DNA of 64,000 bases from JANQIO01 sp043513815 (GCA_043513815.1 CP121313.1:2418001-2482000), one strand, 5' to 3'. Counted from the stretch's first letter, positions 48,037-57,219 are shown. Translations and numbers: made by a program. The notes: generated by a model from the sequence alone, not told the origin.

Positions 48037-49677
48037 TCAAGCGGCCTGGTCTACGTCGTCACCCACCGGCCCGGCTTTATCAGCCGGCGGCGCGGGTTGT
48101 TTGGCAGCGGCCCGGGCGGCCTTGCGGGGTGGCTTCTTGGTCGCGGCCTTTTTGGCGGGTTGGCGGGTGCTTGCGGCTTTGGCTTTCTTGCGAGTCGGGC
48201 GCTTGGGCCGACGGCGCGCGGCGCGCACAGGCTTGAGATCGCCACGTTCGAAACGTTCGAGAATGTCATCCAGCGAGCGACTAATCTTGGTGCAGGTGTC
48301 GATGGCACGAATTTCGGGCCAGGCGGCAGCTTCCCCTTCCTTCATCAACAGCATCATCTCCTCTTCCGTAACGTGGGAGAGGATCTTGGCGGGGTTGTAG
48401 AAGCGGAAACGCGGCACGATGTTGATATCGCCGCGGTATTCCTGGTCCAGCAGGCTGTGCAGGCCATTGAGCATCCAGCTCAGGCGCGGGTACTCACTGC
48501 CATACTTCTGCACCTGCAGACGGTAGGAATTGAGCGCTTCGCGGGCCACTTCCACGCCCAGCCGGCCGACCGTAGACACCAGCGGGTTGCGCGAGCCACC
48601 CTTGTCCAGGAACGGCAGCACCATGGGGTTCACCATGCTGACGATGTAGTGGTTGGTGCTGTAAAGACGGCCCAGGCGCTTGGCCGGCAGGTCGTCGGAA
48701 ATCGAGCCGTCCACCCAGCGCCGGGAAGGCAGGTAGGGCTGGGAGTCGCCGTACACATTCTTGGCGCTGAGAATCACCGGCGGGAATACACCGGGCACCG
48801 CGCAGCTCGCCATGACAGCGCTGCGAATATACACATTGGGTGAGGCGATGGCGTTGAGCAGCCGCGAGGTCTGGTGCGGCTCCGCCGGTGCCACCGAGAT
48901 AGAGATCTGGCGGCCGGTTTTTTCATAGGCTTCCTGGAAGGTCATGTCCGGGATCAGCCGCTCGACAATGGACTGTACGTCGTGCACGTCCATGGAGGGG
49001 TTGCGACCGAAGAACATGCGGTCCAGCACTGTGGCTTCCTTCTTTGCTTCGAAGTGCACGTTGCTGGGCTCGAAGAACTGCTCCAGTTCCTTGTCGCTGT
49101 GGGTGCCCAGAACGCCGGCAATCATCGAGCCTGCACTGGAACCGGAAATCACCCGCGGCAACAAGCCGTGCTCCACCAGCGACTTGACCACGCCCAGATG
49201 GTAAAAGCCCAGTACGCCACCACCGCTCAACATCAGCGCAGAGCGACCGTAGCAATGATTGGCGCGGTAAAAAAAGTCGAGCTTCTCGGACAGGGAGATC
49301 TCTGACTCGTCGAGCTCGGCGATGTACTTGAGTGCATCGGCAATTTCGTCGATATAGTCTTCGATCAGCTTCTTGGTGCCGGCCCGGGCCTGTTCGTGCA
49401 GCTTGTTGCTGCCCATGCCGCCCAGGTTGCCGTGGATACCCTCGTTCAGTGTGAACAACAGGCCAACATCATCGTGCCTGGCCCGCAGGCTGCGCAGCCG
49501 ATCCAGCCGACGGCGGATGGAGGCGTAATCGTAGAGCTTGGTCTGGTCGACTTCACGCCAGCGCTTCATACCGCTGGCGACGTCGTGATCTTTCGCCAGC
49601 TCCAGCCATTCCGCGTAGGATTCGGCCCGGTTCATCTCTTTCTCGAGACGCTTGAGCCTGCGGTTCTTAAATACCAT
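48037..49677 (-). CDS. Patatin-like lipase with DUF3336 domain and basic tail
   Basis: 546 residues. N-terminal DUF3336-type helical region (YAEWLELAKDHD, IRRRLDRLRSL, HGNLGGMGSNKLHEQ), then a patatin core: oxyanion LSGGGVLGFYHLG (about 149-161), nucleophile Ser in VISGSSAGSM (about 176-185) and the dyad Asp in WVDGSISDDLP (about 318-328). This is the architecture of yeast/plant triacylglycerol lipases (Tgl3/SDP1-like). The last 70 residues are Lys/Arg/Ala/Pro-rich (RRRPKRPTRKKAKAAS, KKAATKKPPRKAAR), like histone H1 or a polyanion-binding tail. It could bind DNA, polyphosphate or the surface of lipid inclusions (inference). Confidence 0.9.
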   Translation of the reverse strand: MVFKNRRLKRLEKEMNRAESYAEWLELAKDHDVASGMKRWREVDQTKLYDYASIRRRLDRLRSLRARHDDVGLLFTLNEGIHGNLGGMGSNKLHEQARAGTKKLIEDYIDEIADALKYIAELDESEISLSEKLDFFYRANHCYGRSALMLSGGGVLGFYHLGVVKSLVEHGLLPRVISGSSAGSMIAGVLGTHSDKELEQFFEPSNVHFEAKKEATVLDRMFFGRNPSMDVHDVQSIVERLIPDMTFQEAYEKTGRQISISVAPAEPHQTSRLLNAIASPNVYIRSAVMASCAVPGVFPPVILSAKNVYGDSQPYLPSRRWVDGSISDDLPAKRLGRLYSTNHYIVSMVNPMVLPFLDKGGSRNPLVSTVGRLGVEVAREALNSYRLQVQKYGSEYPRLSWMLNGLHSLLDQEYRGDINIVPRFRFYNPAKILSHVTEEEMMLLMKEGEAAAWPEIRAIDTCTKISRSLDDILERFERGDLKPVRAARRRPKRPTRKKAKAASTRQPAKKAATKKPPRKAARAAAKQPAPPADKAGPVGDDVDQAA

Positions 49678-50048
49678 GCATACCTCTTCAACAGGTGTTG
49701 ATAAACCTACTGTATCCCATCGAAACGGGCGCTAACACCCTTGTAGACCGATTCTGGGCACTGGCTCAACAGGTCTATTCCGGCCACGTGGCCGGTTCTA
49801 ACCTGACCGCTTTTGGTGCGCGGCTGGCAATCCCCGCAAGCCACGCCAGAACAGGGCTGACGCAGGCTGCGAGTCGCGGTTTATTAGACGCCGCCGAGGG
49901 GTTTTTAACCTATCCCGCCGAAGGCTCTTTATCCAAAACCGCCGAAGGCTCTTTATCCAAAACCGCCGAAGGCTCTTTACCCAAACCCGCCGAAGGCTCT
50001 TTACCCAAACCCGCTGAAGGCTCTTTATCCAAAACCGCCGAAGGCTCT
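49678..50048. other. 371-base gap holding a 24-bp repeat array
   Basis: Between the patatin start and the SDR stop, both minus strand. A plus-strand frame of 237 codons runs through it and through the SDR gene; it encodes the repeat peptide AEGSLSKT/AEGSLPKP but has no ribosome site and is antisense to the SDR. I do not call it a gene. Confidence 0.65.
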
Positions 50049-50075
50049 TTATCCCAACCCGCCGAAGGCTCTTGG
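49893..50075. repeat. Eight 24-bp tandem units
   Basis: Units beginning GCCGAAGGCTCTTTA start at 49893 (degenerate), 49917, 49941, 49965, 49989, 50013, 50037 and 50061. The period of 24 is exact. Variants alternate between ATCCAAAACC and ACCCAAACCC endings. The last unit supplies the C-terminal residues and stop codon of the SDR gene on the minus strand. Confidence 0.93.
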
Positions 50076-50843
50076 CATTGGCATATTGGTGCGCTCCAGT
50101 CCGCCGTTGACCGCGAGGATCTCGCCGGTCACATAGGCTGCGGCTGGCGACGCCAGGTACAGTGCCCCCAGGGCGACGTCTTCGACTTCTCCCAGCCGCC
50201 CCATGGGCGTGAGGTCCACCATCGCTTTCTCGATATCATCATTGAGTACCGTATTGAGCGCGTCGGTTTTGGTAGACCCCACGGCAATGGCGTTCACGCG
50301 AATCTTCGGAGCAAACTCCTGAGCCATTTGCCGCGTAAGGAAAGTCAGTGCCGCCTTGGCAGTACCGTAGGCAGCAAAACAGGGGGCCGGCGCCTGGCCG
50401 GCCACTGAACTGATATTAACGACACTTCCTCCGTGTTCCGCGAGCTGTTCCGCACACAGGGTGGTCAGCCGGAATGCGGTGCCCACATTGAAACGAAACG
50501 CCGACTCGAATTCTTCCACGGACGTCCCCAGTGCAGGCTTGGGCGGAAACCCGCCGGCATTGTTGACCACAATGTCTATGCGCCCGAACTCCGCCACCGA
50601 CTGCGCCGCCAACGCCTCGACCTGGCCTGAATCCATGACGTCCGTCGGGCAGCACAGGGCGCGCCGGCCCAGTGCCCGAATATCCTCTGCCACCGCCTCC
50701 AGGTCGGATGCGGTGCGGGCCGCCAGCACGACGTCGGCACCCGCCTCAGCAAAGGCCCGGGCCGTGCCGGCGCCGATGCCCTTGCCGGCGCCGGTAATGA
50801 CGGCCACGCGGCCATCCAGTCGAAATTTGTCGAGTATGCTCAT
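50049..50843 (-). CDS. SDR-family oxidoreductase
   Basis: 264 residues. Classical short-chain dehydrogenase: VITGAGKGIGAGTARAF (15-31), NNAGG (about 93-97), NISSVAGQAPAPCFAAYGTAKAALTFLTR with catalytic Ser, Tyr and Lys (about 142-170). Resembles 7-alpha-hydroxysteroid dehydrogenase/3-oxoacyl-ACP reductase; substrate not assignable. The family end AVNGGLERTN is followed by PMPRAFGGLG, encoded by the tandem repeat. Divergent from the RND adaptor gene. Confidence 0.92.
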   Translation of the reverse strand: MSILDKFRLDGRVAVITGAGKGIGAGTARAFAEAGADVVLAARTASDLEAVAEDIRALGRRALCCPTDVMDSGQVEALAAQSVAEFGRIDIVVNNAGGFPPKPALGTSVEEFESAFRFNVGTAFRLTTLCAEQLAEHGGSVVNISSVAGQAPAPCFAAYGTAKAALTFLTRQMAQEFAPKIRVNAIAVGSTKTDALNTVLNDDIEKAMVDLTPMGRLGEVEDVALGALYLASPAAAYVTGEILAVNGGLERTNMPMPRAFGGLG

Positions 50844-50927
50844 GCTACCCCTCGCTCTGTCGCAGTATGCTGGATATTTGGCGGATAATGCCTACACTGG
50901 CAGCCCACCAAGCCCCAAGGATATTCA

Positions 50928-51998
50928 GTGAGAGCCTATATTGCTGTCGTCGCCCTGCTCCTGGTGATCTTCGGATCCATTGGCGGCTACCTCTACGTCA
51001 AGTTTTCTGCGCTGGCCGCCCAGGACTTCAGTCCTCCACCAGTTACCATTGCCGCTGCCACCGCGCAAGGCGAAACCTGGGATAGCTACCTGGAGGCCGT
51101 GGGTAGCGTGCGCTCGGTTCGTGGTGTTGAACTGACCGCCGAGACCGCCGGCGAGATCACCGCCATCGGATTCGACAGCGGCGACCGGGTGGAGGCCGGG
51201 CAACTGCTGCTGGTGTTGAACGACGAAGTGGAACAGGCCGCCCGCCGCAACCAGATCGCCTCACTGGAGCTGGCAGAAGTCCTGTTTGAGCGCGATGCCA
51301 AGCTCATCAAGCAGCAGTCCATCCCCGAGAGCCAGTACGACCGCTCAAAGGCCGACCTGGCCAGGGCCCGCGCCCAGCTGGCAGAGACCGAGGCCCGCAT
51401 TCGCAACAAGCGCATCTTCGCGCCCTTCGCTGGCACCGTGGGCATTCGCCAGGTGGACGTGGGTGACTACATCTCTCCCGGCACCGAAATCGCCACCTTA
51501 CAGGACATGACTCAACTGGAAGTGGACTTCACCCTGCCCGACCGCTACACCCCGCTGGTGCGGCCCGGGTTGCCTATACGGCTTTCGGTCAACGCCTACC
51601 CCGATCGCGAATTTCGTGCCGAGCTGGTCGCCCTGGACAGCTCGGTGGACCCAGGCACCCGCAACCTGCTGCTACGCGCCCGCGTTCTCGACATCGACGG
51701 CCTGTTGCCAGGTATGTTTGCCATACTGAAACTGGATCTGCAGGAAAGCCAGGCGGTGGTCACCGTGCCGGAAACGGCTGTGACCTATTCCCTGCAGGGC
51801 AACACAGTCTACGTGATTGAGGAGACAGAAGACGGCGGTACTACCGCGGTCTCCCGCATCGTAAAAGTGGGCGAAACCCGTGACGGGCGCACCGCCGTGT
51901 TGAGCAATCTCGAACCCGGCGAACAGGTGGCTACCGTGGGGCAGAACAAACTCTATCGCGGCGTTCGGGTAGTGATCGACGACGCGGTAAACCTGTAA
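50928..51998 (+). CDS. RND efflux periplasmic adaptor (membrane fusion protein)
   Basis: 356 residues from a GTG at 50928 with AAGGA seven bases upstream. N-terminal membrane anchor (YIAVVALLLVIFGSIGGYLYV), then the barrel-sandwich halves (GEITAIGFDSGDRVEAGQLLLVL, about 75-97; FAPFAGTVGIRQVDVGDYISPG, about 163-184) around an alpha-helical hairpin (LAEVLFERDAKLIKQQSIPESQYDRSKADLARARAQLAETEARI). It bridges the RND pump to an outer-membrane channel. The pump gene follows by 29 bases. No outer-membrane factor gene is present. Confidence 0.95.
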   Translation: MRAYIAVVALLLVIFGSIGGYLYVKFSALAAQDFSPPPVTIAAATAQGETWDSYLEAVGSVRSVRGVELTAETAGEITAIGFDSGDRVEAGQLLLVLNDEVEQAARRNQIASLELAEVLFERDAKLIKQQSIPESQYDRSKADLARARAQLAETEARIRNKRIFAPFAGTVGIRQVDVGDYISPGTEIATLQDMTQLEVDFTLPDRYTPLVRPGLPIRLSVNAYPDREFRAELVALDSSVDPGTRNLLLRARVLDIDGLLPGMFAILKLDLQESQAVVTVPETAVTYSLQGNTVYVIEETEDGGTTAVSRIVKVGETRDGRTAVLSNLEPGEQVATVGQNKLYRGVRVVIDDAVNL

Positions 51999-52027
51999 CG
52001 GGACCGCGAGAAACAGAGGCAGACGCC

Positions 52028-55000
52028 ATGCGTTTCACAGACATCTTTATTCAGCGGCCCGTACTGGCCATGGTCGTGAGCGCCCTGCTGCTATTGCTGG
52101 GCGTGCAGTCCATTGTCCAGCTACAGGTACGGCAGTTTCCCGATGTGGAAAAATCCCTGATCCGGGTGAACACCGTCTACCCCGGCGCCAGCGCGCGTAC
52201 CGTACAGGGTTTCGTTACCGACCCCCTGCAGCGCAAGATTGCATCTGCCGAGGGTGTGGAATACATCACCTCCAAGAGTGACCCCGGCAGGTCGACGATT
52301 GCGGTGCAGGTGCGCCTGGGCGAAGACGCCACCCAGGTAATGACCGAGGTGATTGCCAAGGTCAACGAAGCCAAGTTCGAGCTGCCCCGGGACGTGGAAG
52401 ACCCGGTGGTGACCAACACCTTCGGTGACGACGCCATGATGTACATGGCCTTCCTCAGCGATCAGATGTCTATCCAGCAGATTACCGATTATGTGCGGCG
52501 CAATATCCAGCCCGAGCTTTCGACCCTGGAAGGCGTCGGAGAAGCCAAGGTGCTGGGCAACCGTGAATTCGCCATGCGCGTGTGGCTGGACCCGGCCCGC
52601 ATGGCCGCCTTTGGTGTCACCGCCACCGACGTGACAGACGCCATACGCGAGCAGAACGTGGTCTCCGCCTCTGGCACCACCCGCGGCGCCCTCACCAGTG
52701 CCAGCGTGGATGCGGAAACCGACATGCAGCGCGCCGAGGATTTTGAGGGCATCGTGGTGCGGCAGGACGGCGAACGACGAGTACGCCTGGCCGACGTGGC
52801 GGACCTGGACCTGGCCAGCGCCAACTATGACTCAGCGACATTCTCCAGCGGCCGCGACACCGTGTTCCTGTCGATCACCCCGGCGCCCGGCGCCAACCCG
52901 CTGGAGGTCGCAGAACGCGTCAAAACCACCATGCCGCGTCTGTCCAGGGAGATGCCCGCCGACCTGGAAGTGTTCTACGATTCTGACGCCAGCGTGTTTA
53001 TACAGGAAGCGCTCAACGAAGTGGCCATGACCATCGTTGAGGCGGCGGTCATAGTGATTCTGGTGATCCTCCTGTTCCTGGGCTCGGCCCGGGTAGTACT
53101 GATTCCGCTGGTGGCCATCCCCCTGTCACTGGTGGGCGTGCTGTTCCTGGTGTGGGCCCTGGGATTCTCCATCAACCTGCTGACGCTGCTGGCGCTGGTG
53201 ATTGCCATTGGCCTGGTGGTGGATGACGCCATTGTGGTCGTGGAAAACGTGCACCGCCATATTGAAGAAGGCATGAAGCCCTTTGACGCCGCCATCCAGG
53301 GCGCACGCGAAGTGGCGCTGCCGGTCATTGCCATGACGCTCACCCTGGCGGCGGTCTATGCGCCCATCGGCTTCCTGGGCGGACTGACCGGGGTGCTGTT
53401 CAGCGAATTCGCCCTGACCCTGGCTGGCGCCGTGGTGGTATCCGGCATTGTGGCACTGACGCTGAGCCCGATGATGTGCGCATACCTGCTGAAAGATCAC
53501 GACCACCAGGGCGCCGCCGCTGACTGGCTGGACAAGCGTTTCGAGGCCCTGCACGACAGCTACAAGAAACTGCTTGAGAAGTGCCTCAATAATCGCGGGG
53601 CAGTATTGCTGTTTGCCCTGACCATTTTGTTCAGCCTGCCGCTGCTGTTCGCCATCGCCCAGAAAGAACTGGCACCGGAGGAAGACAACGGCAGCCTGTT
53701 CATCGTGGCCACCCCGCCCGACTACGCCAGCGTGGACTACGTGAACTACTTCCTCGACGAAATGGTAGCCACCTGGAAGAAGATTCCCGAAGTGAGCCAC
53801 TCCTGGCAGGTGAACAGCCCCGGCCAGGTGTTCGGCGGCGTGGAGTTGCTGCCCTGGAGTGAGCGGGAACGCACACAGAAGCAGGTGCAGGCCGACCTGC
53901 AGGCGGGCTTCGGCAAGATCAGCGGCCTGGAGATCTTCACCTTTGGCTGGCCCTCCCTGCCCGGCACCGACGCCGGCCTGCCGGTGAACTTCGTGATTGC
54001 CAGCACCGCCGACTACGCCTCGCTGGATGCAGTGGCCGACCAGGTGCTGCAGAAGGCCAGGGAGTCTGGCCTGTTTGCCTTCGTCAATAAATCCCTGCGC
54101 TATTCGCGACCTGAAGTGCGCGTAAAGATCGACCGCGACCTGGCCGCCCGGCTTGGCATTACCATGCAGGACATTGGCGACACCTTGCAGGTGATGCTGG
54201 GCGAGGCAGAGGCCAACCGTTTCAGCCTGGAAGGCCGCAGCTACAGGGTCATCCCCCAGGCCGACCGCGGCTTTCGCCTGACCAAGGAATGGCTGGAGCG
54301 TTACTACCTGCGTACCGAGTCCGGCTCGCTGGTGCCCCTGTCCACCGTCATAGAACTGGACCAGCGCGTAGAACCCAACAGCCTCACCCAGTACCAGCAG
54401 CTCAACAGTGTGACCGTGCAGGGTTTCGTCCTGCCGCCCAATTCACTGGGCACCGGGCTGGAGTTCCTGCAGGGCGCCCTCAAGGAAGTGGCGCCGGTGG
54501 GCTACCGCGCCGGCTATGAGGGAGAATCACGCCGCTTCATCCAGGAAAGCGAAAGCTTCGGCGCGCTGTTTGCCATATCACTGATCTTTATCTACCTGGT
54601 GCTGGCCGCACAGTTCAACAGCCTGCGCGACCCCTTCGTGGTACTGGTGGCCGTTCCGCTGTCAATCTTCGGCGCTGTGGTGCCGCTGGCACTCGGGGTT
54701 GCCACACTCAACATCTACACTCAGGTAGGCCTGTTGACGCTGATCGGCCTGATCAGCAAGCACGGCATACTGATTGTTGATTTCGCCAACCACAAGGTCG
54801 CGGAGGGCCTGGACCGCAGGACAGCGGTGCTGGAAGCCGCCGCCATGCGCCTGCGCCCTATTCTGATGACCACTTTCGCCACCGTACTGGGCGTGCTGCC
54901 CCTGGTGCTGGCCACCGGCGCCAGCTCCGCCAGCCGCTTTTCCATTGGCCTGGTGATCACCACCGGCATGCTGGTAGGCACCCTGTTCACCCTGTTCGTG

Positions 55001-55093
55001 CTGCCTACCTTCTACCTGCCATTCCTCCGGAAGGCTCCAAAGCGCAAACCCGAAATCGCACCGGCAGAGCCGGGCCTGGTGACTCCCTCATGA
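52028..55093 (+). CDS. RND efflux transporter (AcrB/MexB-type, HAE1 family)
   Basis: 1021 residues, 12 membrane helices in two repeats. RFTDIFIQRPVLAMVVSALLLLLG at the start, the proton-relay pair in GLVVDDAIVVVENVHRHI (helix 4, about 398-415), periplasmic porter domains and GLLTLIGLISKHGILIVDFANH in helix 10. Exports drugs, detergents or other amphiphiles by proton exchange. Its stop overlaps the ATG of the small monooxygenase gene by 4 bases. The C-terminal tail is short and basic (RKAPKRKPE). Confidence 0.96.
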   Translation: MRFTDIFIQRPVLAMVVSALLLLLGVQSIVQLQVRQFPDVEKSLIRVNTVYPGASARTVQGFVTDPLQRKIASAEGVEYITSKSDPGRSTIAVQVRLGEDATQVMTEVIAKVNEAKFELPRDVEDPVVTNTFGDDAMMYMAFLSDQMSIQQITDYVRRNIQPELSTLEGVGEAKVLGNREFAMRVWLDPARMAAFGVTATDVTDAIREQNVVSASGTTRGALTSASVDAETDMQRAEDFEGIVVRQDGERRVRLADVADLDLASANYDSATFSSGRDTVFLSITPAPGANPLEVAERVKTTMPRLSREMPADLEVFYDSDASVFIQEALNEVAMTIVEAAVIVILVILLFLGSARVVLIPLVAIPLSLVGVLFLVWALGFSINLLTLLALVIAIGLVVDDAIVVVENVHRHIEEGMKPFDAAIQGAREVALPVIAMTLTLAAVYAPIGFLGGLTGVLFSEFALTLAGAVVVSGIVALTLSPMMCAYLLKDHDHQGAAADWLDKRFEALHDSYKKLLEKCLNNRGAVLLFALTILFSLPLLFAIAQKELAPEEDNGSLFIVATPPDYASVDYVNYFLDEMVATWKKIPEVSHSWQVNSPGQVFGGVELLPWSERERTQKQVQADLQAGFGKISGLEIFTFGWPSLPGTDAGLPVNFVIASTADYASLDAVADQVLQKARESGLFAFVNKSLRYSRPEVRVKIDRDLAARLGITMQDIGDTLQVMLGEAEANRFSLEGRSYRVIPQADRGFRLTKEWLERYYLRTESGSLVPLSTVIELDQRVEPNSLTQYQQLNSVTVQGFVLPPNSLGTGLEFLQGALKEVAPVGYRAGYEGESRRFIQESESFGALFAISLIFIYLVLAAQFNSLRDPFVVLVAVPLSIFGAVVPLALGVATLNIYTQVGLLTLIGLISKHGILIVDFANHKVAEGLDRRTAVLEAAAMRLRPILMTTFATVLGVLPLVLATGASSASRFSIGLVITTGMLVGTLFTLFVLPTFYLPFLRKAPKRKPEIAPAEPGLVTPS

Positions 55094-55383
55094 TCATTGT
55101 CCACGGCGCCATCGAGATCGACCCCGATCAATGGGAAACTGCCATGGAAATCTCCATGGAACACGTCGAACGCTCCCGCAAAGAAGATGGCTGCATCAGC
55201 CACGCCGTGCACATCGACGCCGAAAACCCCAACCGCCTGGTGTTCTTTGAGGAATGGGAAAACATGGACGCCCTGAACACCCACTTCCAGGTCCCGGCGT
55301 CGGCTGACTTCGTCCAGCAACTGGAAACCCTGACCACCTCAAAACCGGAGATGCGAATCTTCAAGAGCGAACCCGTCGCCTAA
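55090..55383 (+). CDS. Antibiotic biosynthesis monooxygenase (ABM) domain protein
   Basis: 97 residues with a single dimeric ferredoxin-like ABM fold: VHGAIEIDPDQWETAMEISMEHVERSRKEDGCISHAVHIDAENPNRLVFFEEWENMDALNTHFQ. Such proteins act as cofactor-free quinone-type oxygenases or as haem-degrading or binding proteins. ATGA overlap with the RND pump suggests a shared substrate, for example a toxic quinone that is both oxidised and exported (inference). Confidence 0.88.
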   Translation: MIIVHGAIEIDPDQWETAMEISMEHVERSRKEDGCISHAVHIDAENPNRLVFFEEWENMDALNTHFQVPASADFVQQLETLTTSKPEMRIFKSEPVA

Positions 55384-55402
55384 CGACTCCAGACTTTTCT
55401 TC

Positions 55403-55421
55403 GTCATTCCCGCGAAAGCGG
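55403..55421. repeat. Truncated copy of the GTCATTCCCGCGAAAGCGG repeat
   Basis: 19 bases identical to the start of the hairpin unit at 16031. The complementary half is missing: the sequence departs immediately after the copy, about 80 bases before the tRNA-like element and the island. Confidence 0.7.
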
Positions 55422-55498
55422 AGGCCCGCTTAGGGGAAACCAGTCTGTCAGCAAACGCCTGATTGCAGCCAACCTTTAGTAGGGGCTGACAACAAAAA

Positions 55499-55596
55499 TT
55501 GGGGAGGTTGCGGTGTCGACCCGATCTCCAGAAAGGGGAGATGGCCTTAATCCCGTGCTGCGGCCGTGCGGGTTCGACTCTCGCCCGTCCAGCCCA
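55499..55596 (+). tRNA. tRNA-like cloverleaf, probably a degenerate class II tRNA
   Basis: A perfect T-arm (GCGGG TTCGACT CTCGC, 55568-55584, one G-U pair) is followed by eight bases, one discriminator base and CCA at 55594-55596. Upstream is a 6-bp stem with a 15-base loop like a long variable arm (ATGGCC 55541-55546 with GGCCGT 55562-55567), a 6-bp stem with a 7-base loop in the anticodon position (ATCTCC 55524-55529 with GGAGAT 55537-55542; the two last bases are shared with the next stem), and a short D-like stem. The acceptor 5' strand (TTGGG..GG) pairs only partly and U33 is absent. Most likely a tRNA pseudogene or remnant of Ser/Leu/Sec shape. Confidence 0.35.
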
Positions 55597-56334
55597 TCAC
55601 TTGGTCTTGACAGCCAAGTACATAAAGCTCTCATAGGCGGCGCCACACCCGGTACTCGGCAGGGCGTCGACTAAATCCAACCCAGAGTCATTGAGAAGTT
55701 GCTCTACCCGATCCCTAGGTAAACAGTGCATTTCCATGTGCCGCCTGTTCGAGCCCGTCAGGCGCCGCCAGGTGCTCCTGATGCTGCGCGCCGTCCACTT
55801 TACCGCAGCCCAAACCCTATTGCTGTAGAGTCGCCTCGAGGGCGTGTGGAAGGCCATGACGCCTCCGGGGCGCAGTGCCCCGCAGAGACTTGTCAGAAAA
55901 ACCTCTTGGCGATCCCGGGGCATGTGCTGAAGTACTATTGCGGTGTAGACAAAATCCACGGTCCTAGGCTCAACCGTATCGAGCCTGTCAGGACTATTCC
56001 TGACAAACTTCAAATTTTTAAAGCATGAATTGACTCTCCTGGCTTCTTCCAACATTGCCTCCGAAACATCCGTGCCGATCACGGTCTCGAAGCGCGCAGA
56101 GAGCGCCCTAGAGATGCGCCCCACGCCGCATCCGAAGTCCAAAGCTGTGTCCAAGTTGGGTCGAATACCCCGTTGCTCCATCTCTCTGAAAATGCCCAAG
56201 ATATCGTTCTCCCCCGTAGCGAAGAACGCGGCGACATCCCGCTTGCTGGTCTTGAACTCCTCCTGAGTCAGGACAGCCCAATACGGATCGAGTTTCCCAA
56301 GGTGCTCCCACTGGGCACGTAATCTATCACTCAT
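55597..56334 (-). CDS. Class I SAM-dependent methyltransferase
   Basis: 245 residues from the ATG at 56334, with AGGAAG upstream; an upstream in-frame ATG at 56373 is less likely. Motif I is LDFGCGVGRISRALS (about 66-80), motif II VIGTDVSEAMLEEARR, and VYTAIVLQHMPRDRQEVFLTSLCGALRPGGVMAFHTPS covers the later motifs. The C-terminal part (SNRRHMEMHCLPRDRVEQLL) may choose the substrate. Lower GC than its left-hand neighbours. The stop codon begins at the base after the CCA of the tRNA-like element, so the gene ends exactly at that element. Confidence 0.88.
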   Translation of the reverse strand: MSDRLRAQWEHLGKLDPYWAVLTQEEFKTSKRDVAAFFATGENDILGIFREMEQRGIRPNLDTALDFGCGVGRISRALSARFETVIGTDVSEAMLEEARRVNSCFKNLKFVRNSPDRLDTVEPRTVDFVYTAIVLQHMPRDRQEVFLTSLCGALRPGGVMAFHTPSRRLYSNRVWAAVKWTARSIRSTWRRLTGSNRRHMEMHCLPRDRVEQLLNDSGLDLVDALPSTGCGAAYESFMYLAVKTK

Positions 56335-56695
56335 AGAGGGCTTCCTGATGGTGAATAACGGAACGTTAAGCACAAGTTCCGGTTAGGTGCCTTGAAATAT
56401 CTGTGAACATGCGCAGCTGAGGATAACACAAGGCGACAGCGCCACTTTATTGTCGGCTTTGTATATGGACTCCTCCGTTCACACAAAGATACCGTTTCGG
56501 AATGAGGCGCTTACGTATATTCGGCCTTTCGATGGGGACGCTATCCCCTGGCCCTCAATGTATCCGCAGCCGGGTACCTCTAAGAGTCTACGGGTTGTTA
56601 ACCTCAAAGCAGAACAGGTTTTACCCGGCTGGATGGCTCTATCCGATTTGGCTCTTTGCTGAACTCCCTAGTCCTGTTCTTCCAATACTACACTG
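56335..56695. other. 361-base gap, no gene seen
   Basis: Upstream region of the methyltransferase and downstream flank of the IS110 fragment. Short frames of 70-120 codons exist without ribosome sites or family similarity. The right-hand end of the IS110 copy should fall here but I cannot define it. Confidence 0.5.
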
Positions 56696-57109
56696 CTACG
56701 CCGCCATGTCTGCCGGCGCAGCCCGGTATTCTGTGCCATGGGTCAGCATCGCCCAGGCCGTTCTCACGTTCTTGTTCGCCAGCGCCACCGACGCGCGTCC
56801 AGCGCCGCCTCTGGCCACCAGCGACAGCATCCATTCATCCTTGCGCGTCTCCGCCTGCTTTCGCTTGTGAACGTAGGCACGCGATCCCTGGATCAGCACG
56901 GCCCGCAACTTCCGGTTGGCTACATGTTTGGCAATGCCAACAACATTGGTCTTGCCGCCACTGCTGTACTGCTTCGGTGTCAGACCCAGGTAGGCCGCAA
57001 ACTCTCGGCCGTTCTTGAACGAGTCTCCCGTTCCAAGGGTGGCATACAGCAGCATAGAGTAGAGAGTACTTAGGTCTTTGGTGAAATGAAAAAGGCTCTT
57101 AGTACGCAT
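56696..57109 (-). pseudogene. IS110-family transposase, C-terminal fragment
   Basis: 137 codons. Residues from about 25 match the C-terminal Transposase_20 domain of IS110-type elements (SFKNGREFAAYLGLTPKQYSSGGKTNVVGIAKHVANRKLRAVLIQGSRA). The N-terminal DEDD catalytic domain, about 200 residues, is absent, so the element cannot transpose by itself. IS110 elements carry non-coding bridge RNAs near their ends; I see no intact end to identify one. Confidence 0.85.
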
Positions 57110-57203
57110 AGGCAGCTAGCGGCTCAAGCAGGGGCGTCATTTTACACCGAGCACGTGGTCATCGGGGTTGTCAGGTAGATCAATCATCACACTGAGCGCT
57201 CAT

Positions 57204-57219
57204 GTCCGCAATATGTCGA
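57204..57219. repeat. Island intergenic motif, copy 1
   Basis: TGTCCGCAATATGTCG, one of three similar motifs found in successive intergenic gaps (others at 58125 and 58855). It differs from copy 2 at two positions. Confidence 0.55.

Noticed and set aside
49695..50408. 237-codon plus-strand frame with AEGSLSKT repeats
   Set aside because: Overlaps the SDR gene antisense, lacks a ribosome site, and the repeat accounts for its coherence.
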